DNA of 64,000 nucleotides, from positions 43,593,567 to 43,657,566 of the forward strand of contig CM060328.1 in NCBI GenBank assembly GCA_030674155.1. Reading direction: 5' to 3'. Positions 21,305 through 33,291 of the stretch are shown piece by piece; position 1 is the first letter of the stretch; each line of letters starts with the position of its first letter. Under the pieces are notes generated by a model. The model was not told the origin of the DNA. It was given only the letters and a program-made list of their open reading frames with translations, and ran no database searches. Made by a program: the position numbers and the translations under genes. The stretch comes from Stramonita haemastoma. Lineage: Eukaryota; Mollusca; Gastropoda; Neogastropoda; Muricidae.

Positions 21305-21855
21305 AGGTCGGCGGTTGGAGGTGGAGTTTCTGACGAAAACTGTCCGTAGAGCATCGGAGTTGGCCATTGATGAATCTAAGTTGCCAGTCAGCCGGCCGGA
21401 ACATTGACGATGTGAAGGAGGAGGGAGTAAAAGGTTGAGATGACATCAGTGCATCGATTTTCGGTTGCCACACATTTTCGCGACCTCAGGCTGTGCGTGC
21501 ATGCGGCGGAGGCACTTGGCGTGAGAGGCGAACGGGAAGGGGCTGGGGTGAGCTGGGGGTAGGGTTGAGCCTCTCGAAAGGGGAAAAAAATAGGTCAGCA
21601 AGCTTGTCAGCGATTGGCTGAAACTGGGTCAGGCATGCCCACATTGGAATCGAGCACCAATGTAGGTCAGAGATAGCGGAGATTCAGCTGAGAAGTTTGA
21701 ATCAACAACAAAAAAGATAATTTTGAAGACCGGACAGGACAGGGTTGACCCACCTTTGCATGGGGCTGTAGCTGACCAAAATGCCTGACTGGCCTGTACA
21801 GCACCATTGCCTAGTGCTCAGTTAACAATCTGCACATTTCCTTCCCAAATAGTAA

Positions 21856-21894
<39 letters not shown>

Positions 21895-22144
21895 TGAGAG
21901 AGATTCTGTCAAATTAATCATAAATCTATAGTTTTTAGTTGGGGTACTACCTGGTACAGATCTTTTACAGTTACATGTTAAGCTCAATTTTTCATTTCCC
22001 TCATACTTATTTTTTTCAGAAGGGGTGGGGATCACACACCCCACCAACACACATGCGTATATACTCCAATCTGTGTGCATATAATTATATGTACATATTC
22101 ACACACAAACACGCACTCACAAACACACATGCAGGTGTGCGCAC

Positions 22145-22157
22145 GCACACACACACA

Positions 22158-22240
<83 letters not shown>
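22145..22240. repeat. (CA)n microsatellite
   Basis: About 45 CA repeats with few interruptions. Confidence 0.95.
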
Positions 22241-22244
<4 letters not shown>

Positions 22245-23091
22245 TTACAGTGTTCTAGAAGATAAGCATTGAAGATGTAGGGGGAAAAGCAAACACAGTT
22301 GAGTAAAGTTCAGTCAGGTCAAAAGCATGGATTATGAAAATCCTTTTCAGACACATTCCACAACCTTTTTGTTCCGTGAGGGAGCGAGCGTTGTAATTGT
22401 TATCAGGCTTGACCTTGGTGCCTATTCCCTCGTGACCCCTCAACTGTACAGTACACTACAGTCAGTAGCTAGTGTGGGACAGTTGCCAGCCTTTATTCAG
22501 CTGAGTAAATAGCCAGTACTATTTTGGTTGTGCCTTGTTGTAAGGAAAGTTTTTGGAAGGTATTAAAGAAGTTTGTACAGGTATGTGCTGAGCGGATATG
22601 TGCGAGTAACTAGTCCATTTGAAGGAAGGTGTTGCACTTTGAATGCGTCGAGGAATATGATAAAATATCCCATTGTTGTTTGATAATGGAGCTTGGAGGT
22701 GAGGGAAGTCAAGGGGAGAAAATGGGTCACGTAATATAGATCTCTTGCAGATTGTCATTGCACAAGTGTGATGAGCTCCTCAAGTGATTTTTTGTCAGTG
22801 TGTGAAGTCCCTTGTTGGGAAGTCACATGCAGAGTTTTTAAAGGCCTACGTATTCGGTGTCATTAATTTTTTTTAAAGCTCAGAATTAAGCAGAAGAGTG
22901 AATTAAAGGTGTTTTAAATTTTTTTTTTTTTTAATCAGTCTGGCCAGTTTTCACATTCTTGTCTTGAATTTTAATAGTTTGATCCGGCTGTACCTACTTA
23001 TGTGCATGAATGCACACACAGCATGTAGTCTCAAATTCATTTAGTGCACATGCATACATGCACACATGTTCCTACATGCGCGTGCGTGCAC

Positions 23092-23092
23092 G

Positions 23093-23168
<76 letters not shown>
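23092..23168. repeat. (CA)n microsatellite
   Basis: About 37 CA repeats following short CGTG alternations. Confidence 0.95.
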
Positions 23169-23169
<1 letters not shown>

Positions 23170-25123
23170 CTTAAAACAAAATCAAATGGAAACTTATTTA
23201 ATGATGCTATATATATATTCCATATATCATCATTATTATTATTATTTGTATTAATAACCCTGATAATGTAAGCACAAGACTACTCTTGAAAAGTCTTTTT
23301 CTGATGTGACATTTTGTTTGCAGTTTTTATTTTGTGACACTGATTAGGGTACACTTTGTGCACAGTACTGATCTAACATGAATGCTTACTGAAACTGTTA
23401 TATCTTTCACACATGAGACAGACATCCATACTCATAGATTTCATCTTGTTTGTGTGACAGATCAGTTCTGCTACACTCCGTTTTTCATACATTGATCAGA
23501 TATGCATATCTACATTTTTAGATTTCATCTTTTTTGTGTGACAGAGTAGCTGAAAGGTAACTTTTTATTGTAGATCTTACACATTTGCTCATACCTATCA
23601 AGCCTTTAGTTTGAGCATGTGATGATATAAAATAGTATTACATATGCATGCTTAAGCACATGATGTGCTGTAACATGGCAGAAAAACATTTAAAATCGTC
23701 CCCATTTTTATGTGCCTTTATGTGATTGTGCCATACATGCAGCAGTGCACTGCATCCAGTAGATATTTGCATGTAATAGTTCATTTGTTGTTCATGGATA
23801 GAAGTAGAACTTTTTTCTTTTTTATATAATTAAATTTCTGTCAGAGATGTAAATTTTGAAATGAAAAGAGGTTAGAATTCACTGAAGATATGGACATTTT
23901 TGTTGTTGTTTAAATTGCAATGTCAAGTGATTTCATTTTTGTATTCTTTCTTTGTTCTTTTTATTATCTTAAAAGCTGAGTGAGGAAGATTGGACATAGG
24001 TGAGATATTAATGTAAATCATGTTTTTTAATGTTGAAAATAATGTGCAAGTGGGATAATTTTGTTGTTGAAAATTTGAAAAACCTGGGTTGTGTAGCATT
24101 TTCAATGAAAACTGATTCCTATTCTGTTTTTCATAAAGTTTTAGAAGAGTATAAAAAAAAAAGAAGCCATGGTCGCCATATTAGATTGTAACTATGGCTT
24201 GGAAGTGTAAATTTTCTTACTATGGGGGATATTTAGGTTTTACGAGTGATGCTTTTTCGATGTATGGCATATCTATCGATATCAACTTTTAGAATATTTA
24301 TCAACTGCAGCCCCCATGTTCCACCTTTATGTTGCCTGTAGATGTTTGTGAATGTGTGTTGTAAATATACAGTTGTGATGGAAATTTCCATGTGTATATT
24401 TGTTATTTGGTGAAAATGGGAATGTGCTCTTTTGATATTGTGCTGTGTTTTGGTTATGTTCTTTTTTTTTTTTTTTTAATTATATGATTAGTTGCTGAAC
24501 TGTTTTATATGCTGAGCTTGATGTCACCATGTGACTGATACTGAGTTATGTTCATTAATATTTTCAGTTATAAATGTGGTGGGTTTTTTTTATTTTTAAT
24601 TTTTATTGAGGCAAATCATTCAATGCTGATATTTTACATGAATTTTTACAGATTAGATTTGAAGACTCTAATCATTCCCCATCCCTAAATTGCCCCAATC
24701 TACTGTTGATCATCTGCAAAAGATTCAAATTCTGTGTTAGTAATACTTCTTTCCTCCCCCTTTTGTTTTTTGTTTACTACTGTGAAGGGGAAAAGATCCA
24801 GTTGCTGATTTAAAAAAAAAACAACACTCCCCTCCCCCCAAAACAAAACCCTAACAAAACAAAAGCCTTCTCTGCATTTTGTGCTTTTCATTTTGGATAC
24901 ACGTATGCTCAGGTTTTTTTTCTTCTCTGTTTACCCTTTTGAAAACTTTTTTTTATCCAGTTGCCAGCATATGAAAAAGCAAAGGATGGGTAAGCTGCCA
25001 TAGAAGGCATATTATTATTGAAGAGAACAGGAAAACAGAACACTAAAACACCTTTCTCATGTTGGACTTTTCTTCAGCATTGTCGTGTAATAGAACATGT
25101 TATTTTCCCCTGTGTATGTGCAG

Positions 25124-26191
25124 ATGGCCTACAGTACAAGTGCCACCACCACCACCAGCAGCAGCAGAGTAAGGGAGGGAGTGCTGCTTGGTTTGGGCAA
25201 CCCCCTGCTGGACATCACTGTCTACAGCGATGAGGCCTACCTGGCACGCTATGGCCTGGAAGCCAACAACGCCATCATCGCCTCTGAAAAGCATCACGAG
25301 ATGTTCCACGACATGGTGGAGAACCAGCATCCCATCTACATTGCAGGGGGGGCCACCCAGAACTCCATCCGCGTGGCCCAGTGGCTGCTGCAGGTACCTC
25401 GAGCCGTGACCTTCTTCGGAGGCGTGGGCGACGATCGCTTCCGGCACATCTTGGAAGACAATGCGCGTGAAGTTGGCGTTGATGTCCATTACCAGGTGCA
25501 TCCTGGAAAGAAAACGGGGGTCTGTGGGGCGATTATTACCGGCGAGAATCGATCCCTGGTAACCGAGCTTGGAGCGGCAGAACTTTTCACTGAAGACCAC
25601 CTGCATAAAGAAAACAACTGGAGTTTGGTGGAGAAAGCCGACTTCTATTACATAGGGGGGTTCATTGTCCCTGTTAGTCCTGACTCGGTCCTGAGCGTTG
25701 CTCGTCACTGCGCAGAGCACAAGAAAACCCTGGTCATGAATTTGCATGCGACTTTTATAGTCAAGCATTTTGCTGACCCATCCTTAGATCTCATGCGGTA
25801 CGTTGACATTTTGTTTGGCAATGGAGATGAGGCCAGGGAGTTTGCCAAGCATGCTGGCTTTAAGACGGATAACATCAAGGAGATTGCGCTGTTGACAGCA
25901 GATCTACCAAAGGCAAACAAAAAGCGGCCCCGTATGGTGATCTTCACCGACGGCAAGAAACCCACTGTCCTTGCCTATAATGGAGATGTTAGGGAGGTTC
26001 CCGTCAAAGCCATTGAGGCCAGGCTCATCAAGGACACCAACGGCTGTGGTGATTCCTTTGTGGGAGGCTTTCTGGCTCAGCTAGTGCAGGGGGGTTCCGT
26101 TGAAGATTGCTTGCGTTGTGGCTCCTATGCCGCTAAGGTTGTAATACAGAATTATGGCTGTACCTTCCCTACAAAACCAGACTTTTGTTAG
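25124..26191 (+). CDS. ADK: Adenosine kinase, intact and intronless
   Basis: ADK phosphorylates adenosine to AMP using ATP, in purine salvage, in cytoplasm and nucleus. The 355-residue product is full length (animal ADKs are about 345-362). Visible family features are GNPLLD (26-30) in the substrate lid region, GGATQNS (75-81), TGENRSL (139-145), the magnesium/phosphate NxxE motif as NGDE (233-236), and the PfkB signature DTNGCGDSFVGGF (304-316) with the catalytic Asp at 310, then GCTFP.KPDF at the C-terminus. Where other ADKs have GAGDA, this one has GCGDS. The frame is open from 25097, but bases up to 25123 look like a pyrimidine tract plus CAG, so ATG 25124 at the exon's first base is preferred. 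No internal intron is present, unlike the multi-exon vertebrate gene. The frame lies on the same strand within MRPL24 intron 1. A retrocopy that stayed intact is the simplest explanation. Confidence 0.95.
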   Translation: MAYSTSATTTTSSSRVREGVLLGLGNPLLDITVYSDEAYLARYGLEANNAIIASEKHHEMFHDMVENQHPIYIAGGATQNSIRVAQWLLQVPRAVTFFGGVGDDRFRHILEDNAREVGVDVHYQVHPGKKTGVCGAIITGENRSLVTELGAAELFTEDHLHKENNWSLVEKADFYYIGGFIVPVSPDSVLSVARHCAEHKKTLVMNLHATFIVKHFADPSLDLMRYVDILFGNGDEAREFAKHAGFKTDNIKEIALLTADLPKANKKRPRMVIFTDGKKPTVLAYNGDVREVPVKAIEARLIKDTNGCGDSFVGGFLAQLVQGGSVEDCLRCGSYAAKVVIQNYGCTFPTKPDFC

Positions 26192-27077
26192 TTCATGGGG
26201 TATGTTCTGGGTGAGGGGTTCTGGACTGTGTTGTTGGTGTGTGTAGTTAGTTCTGTTTCCAAGCTTACTATATAAGTGTTTACCTGGAGTGTGTTGACAC
26301 TTAAGTGCCTACATTGTCAGCTTTTAACAGTAATTATTAACCAGGACTGTTTTTAAGTCTGTGCCAGTGGGTGTGTAGCAGATATTGTATATATATTGAA
26401 AACATTTGTTGTGACGATACTGACCCTCCTCCCCCCCCCCCTCCCCTACTCTTCTCATTTCCAGTTGTAATTAATCACATGTGAAGGATATTGTCAGGCG
26501 AATATGAAGCTTAGCTTGGACTTTTTTTTTTCTTCAGTTGTTTAATGGGTTTGTGCTGGGTTTATGAAATAGTCACAAGAACAGCAGTTTAGCAACCGGA
26601 ATGCTCATCCTTATGTGTAAAGTGTGTACTGTGCTTACGTGAAGGGTATAGGCCGTAGTCCATACAGCATTGTTGGATACAGAGCTTTATATCTACCCAT
26701 TCATCATTTCATTTGCTAAAAATTCATTTCCAAACCATAACTTAACACTATGAAAAAAAGTTACTGTGTTTGACATTTATTTCAATTACTGCAAGTAAAA
26801 ATTATCTTTATATATTTACTTTACAGTCCTTTAAAATTGCTACTAAAAAGAAAACAAAAAAAGTAGTTGGTTATAAATGCTCACTTTTACTGACTATTAA
26901 TTGTACCCCTGTCTTAGATTTTGATCTACCTTTTCAAAGAGCAGAAAACATTGTTTGCTGACATGAATATTTATTTTAACCTAGCTGATAAAGCTAATTA
27001 CTGTCACAAAATGCACAGGAAACATTTTTTGTGTTAAAAGTAATTTTATTTCTTGCAGACATTGTTACTCAGTAAAG

Positions 27078-27302
27078 ATTGTGTGTGTGTGTGTTTGTTT
27101 GTGTGTGTGTGTGGTGTGTGTTGTGTGTGTTAGTGTGTGTAGTGTGTGTGTTGTGGTATGTGTGGGTGTAGTGTGTGTTATGTATTATTTTATGTAATTT
27201 ATTATTATTTTTATATTTAATGTTATATTATATTTATATTATATATATATGTATTTTATATATATATATATATTATATATATTATATATATATATATATA
27301 TA
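27078..27302. repeat. TG-rich then (TA)n microsatellites
   Basis: Imperfect TG repeats (27078-27180) pass through A/T-rich DNA into (TA)n (27238-27302). Confidence 0.9.
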
Positions 27303-29084
27303 TGCTGTATGTCTAACTAGTAATTCAAAACAAAGCAAAACCACCTGCTTAAATTTCAGAGCAGGTTATTGCCTTGTGAGTTCTCAAACATGTTTTAATA
27401 ATTGTATTAAAAGTGACATTTTTCTGTTTAGATATTCAGTTCTTGAGTTAACTTTATTCTTGAGACAGTGAAGTGAGATGATGTGTTGTTTGTACTCTTT
27501 CAACAAGATTTTAACAATATTTTTGTTGGTTGTGTTGTGTGTGGTGTTGCTTTGTTCAAAGGGGGAAAAATAATCTGATTTAATTGACTATTATCTTTTC
27601 TCAAGATTGCTCAGGGGGTTGGTACAGCCATAAATATGTATTACACCATAGTTCAGAGATCAGGGATGCCCTTACATTAGCATTACACAGTATAGCAGTA
27701 GTTGTTGGGTGGTTGTTGTTTTTTTAATTACAAATGCACATATTTCAGAGTCAAGTTTGAAAACGGGTAAAACCCAATGTTGTCGAGAGTGCAAAAGCCA
27801 TGGTGAAGTTGTAATTTGAGGTTGTATTTTTGCTTGGATGACAAAAGGGTTGGATTTATAAAAATTGTTGGATCTTTTTTTAGAAAGTGTGTGTGTATTG
27901 TATTTTTTGCTTTTGAAAAATCATAAGAAAATTTACAGAGAGTTTTTTGCATTTCTTCTTATATCCTTTATTGAATTTGTCATTAGTGACTATTTTGCTG
28001 TGATTTTTTTTCAGAAGTAAAAAAAACACCATGTTTTGTGTTTCATTTACTCTGAATTAAAAAAAAAATTTCTTAAATTTTTTTTTTTTAGAATGTCATC
28101 TTGATTTTTGTTTTTTTATTGTCATGGTTGTGTGTTAGATTTTTTTTTTTTGGTGGTGATTTTTAATTTTTTTTTTAGTAAAGTGTGATGGATGAAAACG
28201 CTTTGGCATTGTGGTGTAAAAGGACAAATTGTGTAGGTGTGACAACAGCTGAATGTTGAAGCGAGCGTAACTGTAACTGATAAAAGCATTGCTGTGATAT
28301 GTCACACAAACATCAGGTGGAATCTTCATGGTTTAATCTGATCTGAGAATACCCTAGAATTTGTTATTTGTGCTGTAGCTTCATCCCTCATCCACCATTT
28401 GATGAAGAAAAAAGAAAAAGAAAAGCTGGGGGTAGTTTGCTGATGAGCCAGAGGGAGAATCAAGGGGGAAAACCCAAACCGGTTGTGACCTGAAAAGAAT
28501 TGTAGACAGGGCATCAATTTGTAAATGAGAAAAAACAAAATAGATTTAAAAAACCCCATCAAAATCAGAACACAAGTAACACCCCCCTAACAGAAATTAA
28601 AGAAACAAGCTAACACACAAATTCCCGAGGTGAGGCTGATTTCTGTATTCTTTGAAGAGCTGCCAGTATCATAGAAAAGTGCGAGTAAAATACTCGTGAA
28701 AGATCAGCATCCATTATTTGGGTTGGTAACTTGCTTACCAACATGAAAGTTTGGCAGGCTTTAATCCCCAAATCTTAAAAGATCATTCTTTGTAGAGCTC
28801 TGTTTCTTTGTCTATTTCTGCCCTTGATTGTAGACTATAGTTAACATAAGAGGCAAAGTCTTTGCATGAAGTAAAAATTTGTTCATGATAGGTAATATCG
28901 TATGGACGGCAATGGATAGATTCAGGAATTTTGTATTCCAGTCACTTTGAAATGCAGGTTGCCTTGATAGCATAGCAGGGACAGTTCTTCAAGAATGGCT
29001 GTTCAAGAGCTGGTTTTGCATTTAGCAATAAACAGCAAGGAGTAGAAGATAGCCTGAAAACTTAGCAGACAAGTTAACCAAAGC

Positions 29085-29240
29085 TTTAGGAGATATGAGG
29101 TATGCTTAGCTGTAGGAGACGAGATACTCTGATGTTTGAGGAGACAAGATATGCTGATGTTTTATGAGACAAGGTATACTGAACTTTTAAGAGATCAGAT
29201 ATGCTGAAGTTTTAGGAGAAAAGATATATCCTGAAGTTTA
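29085..29240 (+). repeat. Degenerate tandem array, unit about 31 bp
   Basis: Five to six units resemble AGGAGACAAGATATGCTGA followed by TGTTTT. They drift by substitutions. Confidence 0.7.
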
Positions 29241-30065
29241 ATTCAGAATTGGTGTGGGTAGCCGAATTGGTGAAATAAGTAAGTGACCCAAGTTACTTGT
29301 GAAGATTGCACCAGTTGTTTGAGGTGTCGGGTCTGTCTCTGCCAGGGGTCAGGCAGACCTGTCTGTCTCCTTGGGGCGTCAGACGTCAAGACCAGCTCTA
29401 GCCTGCCAAATGAGTCTATCCTGTACAGTGTAGGTGCTGCTGCACTGTATGGGATGGTTGGTTCTTGTCCTGCTTTGTTGTACAGAGTCCTATACATGTG
29501 TTCTGTTGTGCACTGTTAGTCGGTTGAGTACAGAGTCGGAGAGCGTGGGGGGATGGCTTGAGTTTTTTGATGTGACTGGAGAATGTGATAACATACATTG
29601 TGCTTCTTATTTTTATAGTTTTTTTATCATCATATTTTTATAATGTGTTGGATTAGGTATATTTTTTTAATATTCTTGTAATTCTTGTATTACATACGAA
29701 AAGAGTTGATCCGTGTATGCATGTTCTGTTGTTCAACAACAGTTAGGATGGATGTTCGAATGGGACTGGCAGAGGGTGAGGGTGTGATCAAATACATCAG
29801 TACTGCAAAACAGCATAGAAAAAGTAAAGAGTCTTAACAGACATAAAATGAAAATTGGTTCTTGAATGAAAGCCGTCAAATATGTTATTGTAGCTTGTTT
29901 ATTAAATGGAGAGCAAATTCTTTTTCTTTTCCTTTTGTGAACTTCCCCACCCCTCTTACATTACCAGAAATTTTAAAGCAAATTGACGCTGCAGATGTTT
30001 ATAACTTGACAGAAGAGTTGAGGATTTTATTCAAGTCACTAGAGGTACACTCGTTGGAAGTGTTA

Positions 30066-30071
30066 AATAAA
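30066..30071 (+). terminator. Candidate polyadenylation signal
   Basis: AATAAA is followed by a GT-rich run (GTCTGTTCTGTATGTC). It could serve ADK or the MRPL24 intron; usage is unknown. Confidence 0.3.
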
Positions 30072-30969
30072 GTCTGTTCTGTATGTCAGTTGAGATTTGT
30101 CTATGTAGAAGATGTCATTAAAGCACTGTTGACTGTAATGTGATATTTGGAGACATTTGATTCCACTTGTTTCTTCTTTCCTGATTTCTGTTTTCATCCT
30201 TTAAATGCTTTCCTTTTATTGCTGTTGAATTGGTGCCTGTACTGTAGATAAAAAAACAATTCTGTTATTGAATATGTGCATTAAAAACTGTTGCAACTTT
30301 GTAACATATGACTGTGCTGATTGGTTTATAAAATACATCATTTCTGTCATAAAGTGCATAGTTTCTGAATGGATAAACAATTCTGTGAAATACGGATGTG
30401 TAAGATCAATACAATGTTCAGTTGCAAATCATGACAATTGATTCATCATTTTATGTAATTGTGTAACATGTACCACTTTGTTGTTGAGATCATGCATAAG
30501 AGTGTACCACTAGATCTGATGACGCGTAGTAGTAACATTGACTAGCAGACTGTCTCACCATCAAGTGAATGAAAGAGGTCTTTGTGATTTTTTCCCATCA
30601 TCTGCGTGTGAAAACAAACTGGGCAAGATGATGCAGAATTGTGTAGAGTTGATTCTGCCTTGGCAGGCACACACATCAGTGACAGGAGAGAAAGGCATTG
30701 CAGACATTTGACAAATAATGTTTTTATGGGAGGACTTGTGCAACTTATGCATTCTGTGATCAGAAATTGGCATGAAGAAAATGCAGAGGAAAAATGAAAA
30801 ATAAGAACTGATTTTGTTTTTCCTTTTTCCATTTAAGTGTATTTACCAATTTAAAAAAAAAAAAAAGTTTACTGTTTGTCATGAGAATGCAATCTGTTAG
30901 GAGTCACAACAAGTCATTCAAAAAAAAAAACAAGAAGAAAAGCACGCTCAGACAGATGATGTGCAATAT

Positions 30970-31530
30970 TGTAACATGAAGACCATTTTTGTTCAGTTGA
31001 GTGCTAGACTGTGAGATAAAAGATCTGTCTTGTTCAGTGAATGGAATATTGTTATGCATCATGATTTTAGTTATTCAGTCAAGTGAACAACTGTAGCATG
31101 AAGACCTTGATAGCCAAGTGCAGAATTGTAACATAAAAATGTTTTTTGTTCAGCCAAGTGCAAGTTTATAGCTTGAGAGATTTTTCTTGTTCAATCATGA
31201 GAGTGAAAAATTTATCTTTATTGTTCTGGGGAGTGGAGATTGTAACATGAAGATTTTTTTGTTCACGCATGAGATCCTTTGAACATTTTTCTTGAGCTAG
31301 TTGGGCGCAGGATTGTAACAGGATGGTGTTTTTTTGTCAGTGACAAGATCTTCATTGTTTTGTCAAATTCAAGAAAGTAACAGGATCTTTATTGTTCGGT
31401 CAGATGCAAGATAGTAGTAACATATTCTTCCTTGCTCTATCAAGTACAAAACTGTTGCAATGATTTTTCTTGCTTCAGTGTAGTGAGATTTTGACATGAA
31501 GAGCTTTCTTGTTCAAAAAGTATTAGTAAT
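30970..31530 (+). repeat. Degenerate periodic array, unit about 50 bp
   Basis: Phrases such as GTAACATGAAGA, TTTTTCTTGTTCA and GTCAAGTGCAAGA recur in the same order about ten times with heavy divergence. Confidence 0.6.
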
Positions 31531-33285
31531 GATGCAGCCAAAAGTTTTTCTGTTTTCAGGATACATGGCATGTCCCAGTAAATATTCATTTGTTGAAAAA
31601 ATCAACTGGTTGGTTGGTTGTTACTTTCTTCTGGCCGAAAATTGACATCAAAAGAAAAATGCTTGCGCATAAACCACCACTTAGGAAAGTAGGTGGGGAA
31701 AAAAGGAACAGTTCCTATAAGTTGATTGATCATAAAAGACCTCTGGACATATTCTTGATGGGTGACGATGGAAGCAGTCACAAGACGGTGACGAAAAATG
31801 GCAAAGCACAGAAGTTTCTCAGCGACTTCGTCAGGCTTTCAGAAGTTGATTTGCCCTTGGTGCTATTCCATCATTTCACTTCTATGTTTTCACCGTTGCA
31901 GTATATATGTTCTGAGGGTCATACAAGTTGAACTGTGAAATAATGATCATTATTTTCTTGCTTGAATCTCTGTTCACTGTTTTTGTATATGTTGTGTTTA
32001 TAATGCAGTTGCCTGTCTTGTTTGTAAATAAAGTAACCATGATTATTAGGTAGAACTAATCTTAGTTGAGTCTGTTCAGATCTTTTTTTTTTCTTTCTTT
32101 TTTGCCAGCCCTTAATCAGACTAGAGTTTACTGATAAAAGAGAAATTGGTGTAGAGGGTGTGTTTAAACTTGCTTGACGGAGGAATCTGTTCACATAATT
32201 TTCTGACAATCTCATTGTGTTAGGGACTAAGTATACCAATGTACAAGGAGTCTGCTTTGCATTATGAGGATGGGTTTGTTGTTGTTTTTTGGTTTGAGGT
32301 GATTTGTTTGTCTTTGTCTTTATGATTTAAAAGCTCGGCTTTTAAGTATTCCGGCTACAGAAAGCCAGAAGTATTTAGGTATTTTTTTTATTGGTTACAT
32401 TTTTCTATTTCTTATTCGAAAAAGATTTGACTATGTGCAATTTTTACAGTGAATATTATAAACAATTTTATTGAGATTGTAAATATTTTTTCAGCAGTAT
32501 ATAAAGAAAAAATGTACATATTTGAGGTATAAAAAAAATCTTCTGGAGTGTGGTCAAATGAAAAGAAATTAAGAAGAAAAAAGATGGTGGTTGAAAATTT
32601 TGCTATTGTTGTAAAAACATGGGCGTGGAAAAGAAGAAGAAAAAGCACCATTTGATAATATAGTTGCTGTGTAATGAATTTTTTTTTTTTTTAATTGAGA
32701 GATTGAAAAGGAGTTTTGTTGTTAAGGTAGAGAGAATTAGGAAAGAAACACGTGAATGTACAGTTGAAGATATTAAACACCGAGGACTGTAAAAGACATG
32801 TATTGAGACCACAAGTACTGTTGTGAAAATACTGAGTGATATTAAAAAAAAAATGTTTAAAGAAAGAAAAAGCTCAAGCATACAAGTTTATAGTTAAGGT
32901 AAGAATTTTGGAAGAAAAAGGTATGAATTGAGTGTACAGTTACTATTGTTTTATAAGAAATTGAGGAAAAAAATATGTATAACTATAACTGTGTACATTT
33001 ACTGTATTAATGTTTATTTTAGAAAATGAGAAGTTTGAGAATATGAAATAATTACTGTTATAAAGAATTGGCTAGAGAAAAAGAGTTAACTTGAGTGTAC
33101 AGTTATTTAAAAAAAAAAATGTGAAGGGGGGTGGTGAGGGTAAGCAGGTGGGATGGGGAAAGAGAAAACACCAAGGATCTGGGTCTTGAGGATTTCAGTG
33201 TGTGATCAGTCATTGCTCCTAAACTTTCTCTTTATTTGTAAGTAAAAATCACTGTCTTCCAAAAAAAAAAAAAATGAATAGTATA

Positions 33286-33291
33286 AATAAA
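33286..33291 (+). terminator. Candidate polyadenylation signal
   Basis: AATAAA followed closely by a T/GT-rich run (TATGTTTTGTTGTTTTG). Usage is unknown. Confidence 0.3.

Larger units (their letters stand above)
20601..25123 (+). other. Non-coding stretch before ADK
   Basis: It contains a poly-A/poly-G tract (21260-21304), CA and TG arrays (21859-21892, 22145-22240, 23092-23168), a degenerate 85-bp duplication near 23420-23550 (GATTTCATCTT.TTTGTGTGACAG twice), and otherwise AT-rich sequence. The end matches a 3' splice site (TTTTCCCCTGTGTATGTGCAG). No gene was recognised. Confidence 0.5.

Noticed and set aside
25100..25768. 222-codon frame on the minus strand
   Set aside because: Antisense shadow of the ADK coding sequence.
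29862..30143. 93-codon plus-strand frame (LPEILKQIDAADVYNLTEEL...)
   Set aside because: Some helical character but no recognised family, no splice or start context, and it runs into an AATAAA signal.
31590..31931. 113-codon plus-strand frame
   Set aside because: No recognisable domain and located just after a degenerate repeat array; chance frame is more likely.
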